A DNA stretch of 64,000 bases, from contig NZ_CP012334.1 in NCBI RefSeq assembly GCF_001704295.1, forward strand, positions 4,724,084 through 4,788,083, written 5' to 3'. This document shows, in pieces, positions 62,549-64,000 of this stretch. Position numbers and translations under genes: made by a program. Below the pieces are notes generated by a model. It saw only the letters and a list, made by a program, of their open reading frames with translations. It was not told the DNA's origin and did no database searches. The DNA comes from Bordetella sp. H567 (GTDB lineage Bacteria; Pseudomonadota; Gammaproteobacteria; Burkholderiales; Burkholderiaceae_B). Position 1 is the stretch's first letter. The number at the start of each line of letters is the position of its first letter.

Positions 62549-62905
62549 TCCCGCCTCCCATTCGCTCCGATTTCAGCGCGGCCGCCGCGGCGCGGCGGCC
62601 TCGTCCTGTCCGGGTATTTCCCTATGCCAGGCACGCGGACGCGTCCCGGCCTTCCGCGATGGTGCACAAGTCTAGCCATCCGGCCGCCCCGGCGCCTTTC
62701 TTTCCCGGCAGATTCGTTTTGATAAATGGGATGTTCCTTCCGGGATGCGCGGCGAATTTCCGGTATCGCGGGCACGTCCGGTGCGCATGACAGTCATCGT
62801 CGCGCGGTGGGGCTGACGGATATCGGTGCGGCCCCGTCGCGCAGCAGCGCTATCGGCGCAACGACCAAGGGCGTCTTCGAGTGCGTGGTGTCGGGGGGGA
62901 ACAGC
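62549..62905. other. Intergenic region between esterase and DUF2382 genes
   Basis: This 357-bp divergent gap contains no convincing gene; an open frame from 62726 runs into the DUF2382 gene but its first 60 codons look non-coding. A GC hairpin (GGCCGCCG 62580-62587 with CGGCGGCC 62593-62600) lies near the esterase start, and an AT-rich patch at about 62715-62725 could belong to a promoter. No stress-sigma site was recognised with confidence. Confidence 0.55.
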
Positions 62906-63361
62906 ATGGCTTCAACAGATGAACCGGACCGGCGCGACGCGGCGCCGCTGCCCGCGACCGGTGAAGTCAAGGTCGCAGCCATCCGCGAGGATCTGGAGGT
63001 TTCCTTGCGCGAGGCCGAGACGGGCGCCGTACGGGTGCGCAAGGTCGTGCATGAGGACGTACATCAGGTACCGCTGACGGCGCTTACCGGCAAGGCCAGC
63101 GTCGTACGCGTGCCGATGGATCTCCAGGTCGACAGCGAGTTTCCCGTCCGCCAGGAGGGCGAGACGACCGTTATCCCGGTCTTCGAATATCGCGTCGTTG
63201 CGGAACGGCGGCTGTTCCTCGTGGAGGAAATCCGGGTAACGAAGGAAGTGGTGCGGACGACGCGTACGGAAGAGGTGGTCACTCGGCGCGAGGAAGTCGT
63301 CGTCGAGCGACGGGAGGGATCGGGCCCATGGCGGCAGCAGCCGCCGGATGAGCCCGAATGA
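62906..63361 (+). CDS. DUF2382 (YsnF/AvaK-type) stress protein
   Basis: From ATG 62906 (GGGGGA upstream), 151 residues. It has the DUF2382 pattern of paired long strands rich in Val, Arg and Glu: IREDLEVSLREAETGAVRVR, TVIPVFEYRVVAERRLFLVE and VTRREEVVVERREG. Such proteins are produced under heat, drought or oxidative stress in many bacteria; function is unproven. It is followed after 61 nt by a related gene, so this is a tandem pair. Confidence 0.8.
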   Translation: MASTDEPDRRDAAPLPATGEVKVAAIREDLEVSLREAETGAVRVRKVVHEDVHQVPLTALTGKASVVRVPMDLQVDSEFPVRQEGETTVIPVFEYRVVAERRLFLVEEIRVTKEVVRTTRTEEVVTRREEVVVERREGSGPWRQQPPDEPE

Positions 63362-63422
63362 CGCCGCGGGAATCTTCTCGCGGCGGGAGTTCATTTCTGT
63401 CATTTACTCAAGGGGAAGCAAT

Positions 63423-64000
63423 ATGGCACAAACCATTGTTGGAGTATTCGAGTCGTTCGAGCGGGCGAACGACGTCGCGGACCGTCTTGCCGATGCGGGC
63501 ATTTCCCGATCACAGATCCACGTCCATGCCCAGGAAGGCGACGCCACCTATGCCGCCGACACCGGCGCCGATGAACCGCACCGGGGCTTCGTCGAAAGCA
63601 TCCAGCACTTCTTCAGCAGCCTGTTTGGCGACGACGATCGCCGGGAGGAGATCGGCCACTACAGCGAAGCGGTACGCCGTGGCGGCGCGCTGCTTGCCGT
63701 CGATGTTCAGGACGAAGCGGAAGTGGCCACCGTGCAGTCGATGATGGAAGACGGCGGCGCGGAGGATATCGACGCCAAGGTCGCGGCATGGAAATCCTCC
63801 GGCTATACCGGCTTCGACGCCCAGGCGGAGGCCTATACGGCGGAGGAAATCGAGGCCGAACGCCAGGCGATTCCGGTGGTGCGGGAAGAGATGGTGGTTG
63901 GAAAGCGCGAGGTCGATACCGGACGCGTGCGGGTGTATTCGCGGCAAACGAACACGCCGGTCAGCGAGTCGGTGAATCTGCGCGAGGAGCGCGCGACCAT
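63423..64000 (+). CDS. DUF2382 protein with YflT-like N-terminal domain (partial)
   Basis: At least 192 residues from ATG 63423, with AAGGGGA upstream; the 3' end is outside the window. Residues 1-110 resemble the YflT/general stress protein 17M domain (MAQTIVGVFESFERANDVAD, GALLAVDVQDEAEVATVQSM). From about residue 145 a DUF2382 domain begins (IPVVREEMVVGKREVDTGRV). It is the second gene of the tandem stress pair. Confidence 0.82.
   Translation, partial: MAQTIVGVFESFERANDVADRLADAGISRSQIHVHAQEGDATYAADTGADEPHRGFVESIQHFFSSLFGDDDRREEIGHYSEAVRRGGALLAVDVQDEAEVATVQSMMEDGGAEDIDAKVAAWKSSGYTGFDAQAEAYTAEEIEAERQAIPVVREEMVVGKREVDTGRVRVYSRQTNTPVSESVNLREERAT

Noticed and set aside
62580-62600. GC hairpin taken as a terminator
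   Set aside because: It has no T run and lies at the 5' side of both divergent genes.

Overview
The window is GC-rich, densely coding bacterial DNA that looks like a Bordetella/Achromobacter-type betaproteobacterium (Alcaligenaceae). The grounds are strongly GC-biased third codon positions, many LysR regulators, four Bug/TctC-type periplasmic binding proteins, a DUF4148 protein and a complete set of aromatic-acid catabolic genes. I see no rRNA, tRNA, CRISPR array, insertion sequence or phage genes. It reads as ordinary chromosome with an accessory flavour.

Layout. 1-12 kb: a truncated LysR gene, an MmgE/PrpD protein, a secreted cupin, a LysE exporter, a YghU-type glutathione oxidoreductase overlapping a DOPA-dioxygenase-like gene, a NERD-nuclease/helicase protein, an alcohol dehydrogenase and a divergent MurA. 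12.3-15.3 kb: a two-gene DNA-repair cassette (radical SAM protein plus a TIGR03915-type/UdgX fusion) behind a perfect LexA box. 15.4-24.7 kb: a PIMT-erythromycin esterase fusion, a diaminopropionate ammonia-lyase facing an Lrp regulator, a LysR/MFS pair, several hypothetical genes and an Hsp20. 24.8-29.4 kb: an orphan tctBA transporter and a serine protease-nuclease fusion.

29.5-46 kb is the metabolic core. pcaQ faces pcaH-pcaG-pcaB-pcaL (protocatechuate to 3-oxoadipate). Opposite it lie two Rieske-oxygenase operons. The distal one (Bug, oxygenase, 4,5-dihydroxyphthalate decarboxylase, reductase, Gfo/Idh dehydrogenase, MarR) matches phthalate to protocatechuate. The proximal one (oxygenase, Bug, SDR, reductase, with a divergent IclR) has an unknown substrate. 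Together they predict growth on phthalate and a second related aromatic acid, feeding the 3-oxoadipate pathway.

46-57 kb: a lipoprotein, a Bug, RecQ, a TRAP transporter, a decayed gene fragment, another Bug with LysR, and a CocE-type hydrolase. 57-64 kb: a Phd-zeta toxin-antitoxin module with an iterated operator and a strong terminator, a double-domain KaiC ATPase overlapping a hybrid histidine kinase, a membrane-anchored esterase and two DUF2382 stress-type proteins, the last cut by the window end.

The best candidates for undescribed biology are the LexA-controlled radical-SAM/UdgX cassette, the protease-nuclease fusion, the PIMT-erythromycin esterase fusion, and the unassigned Rieske operon.
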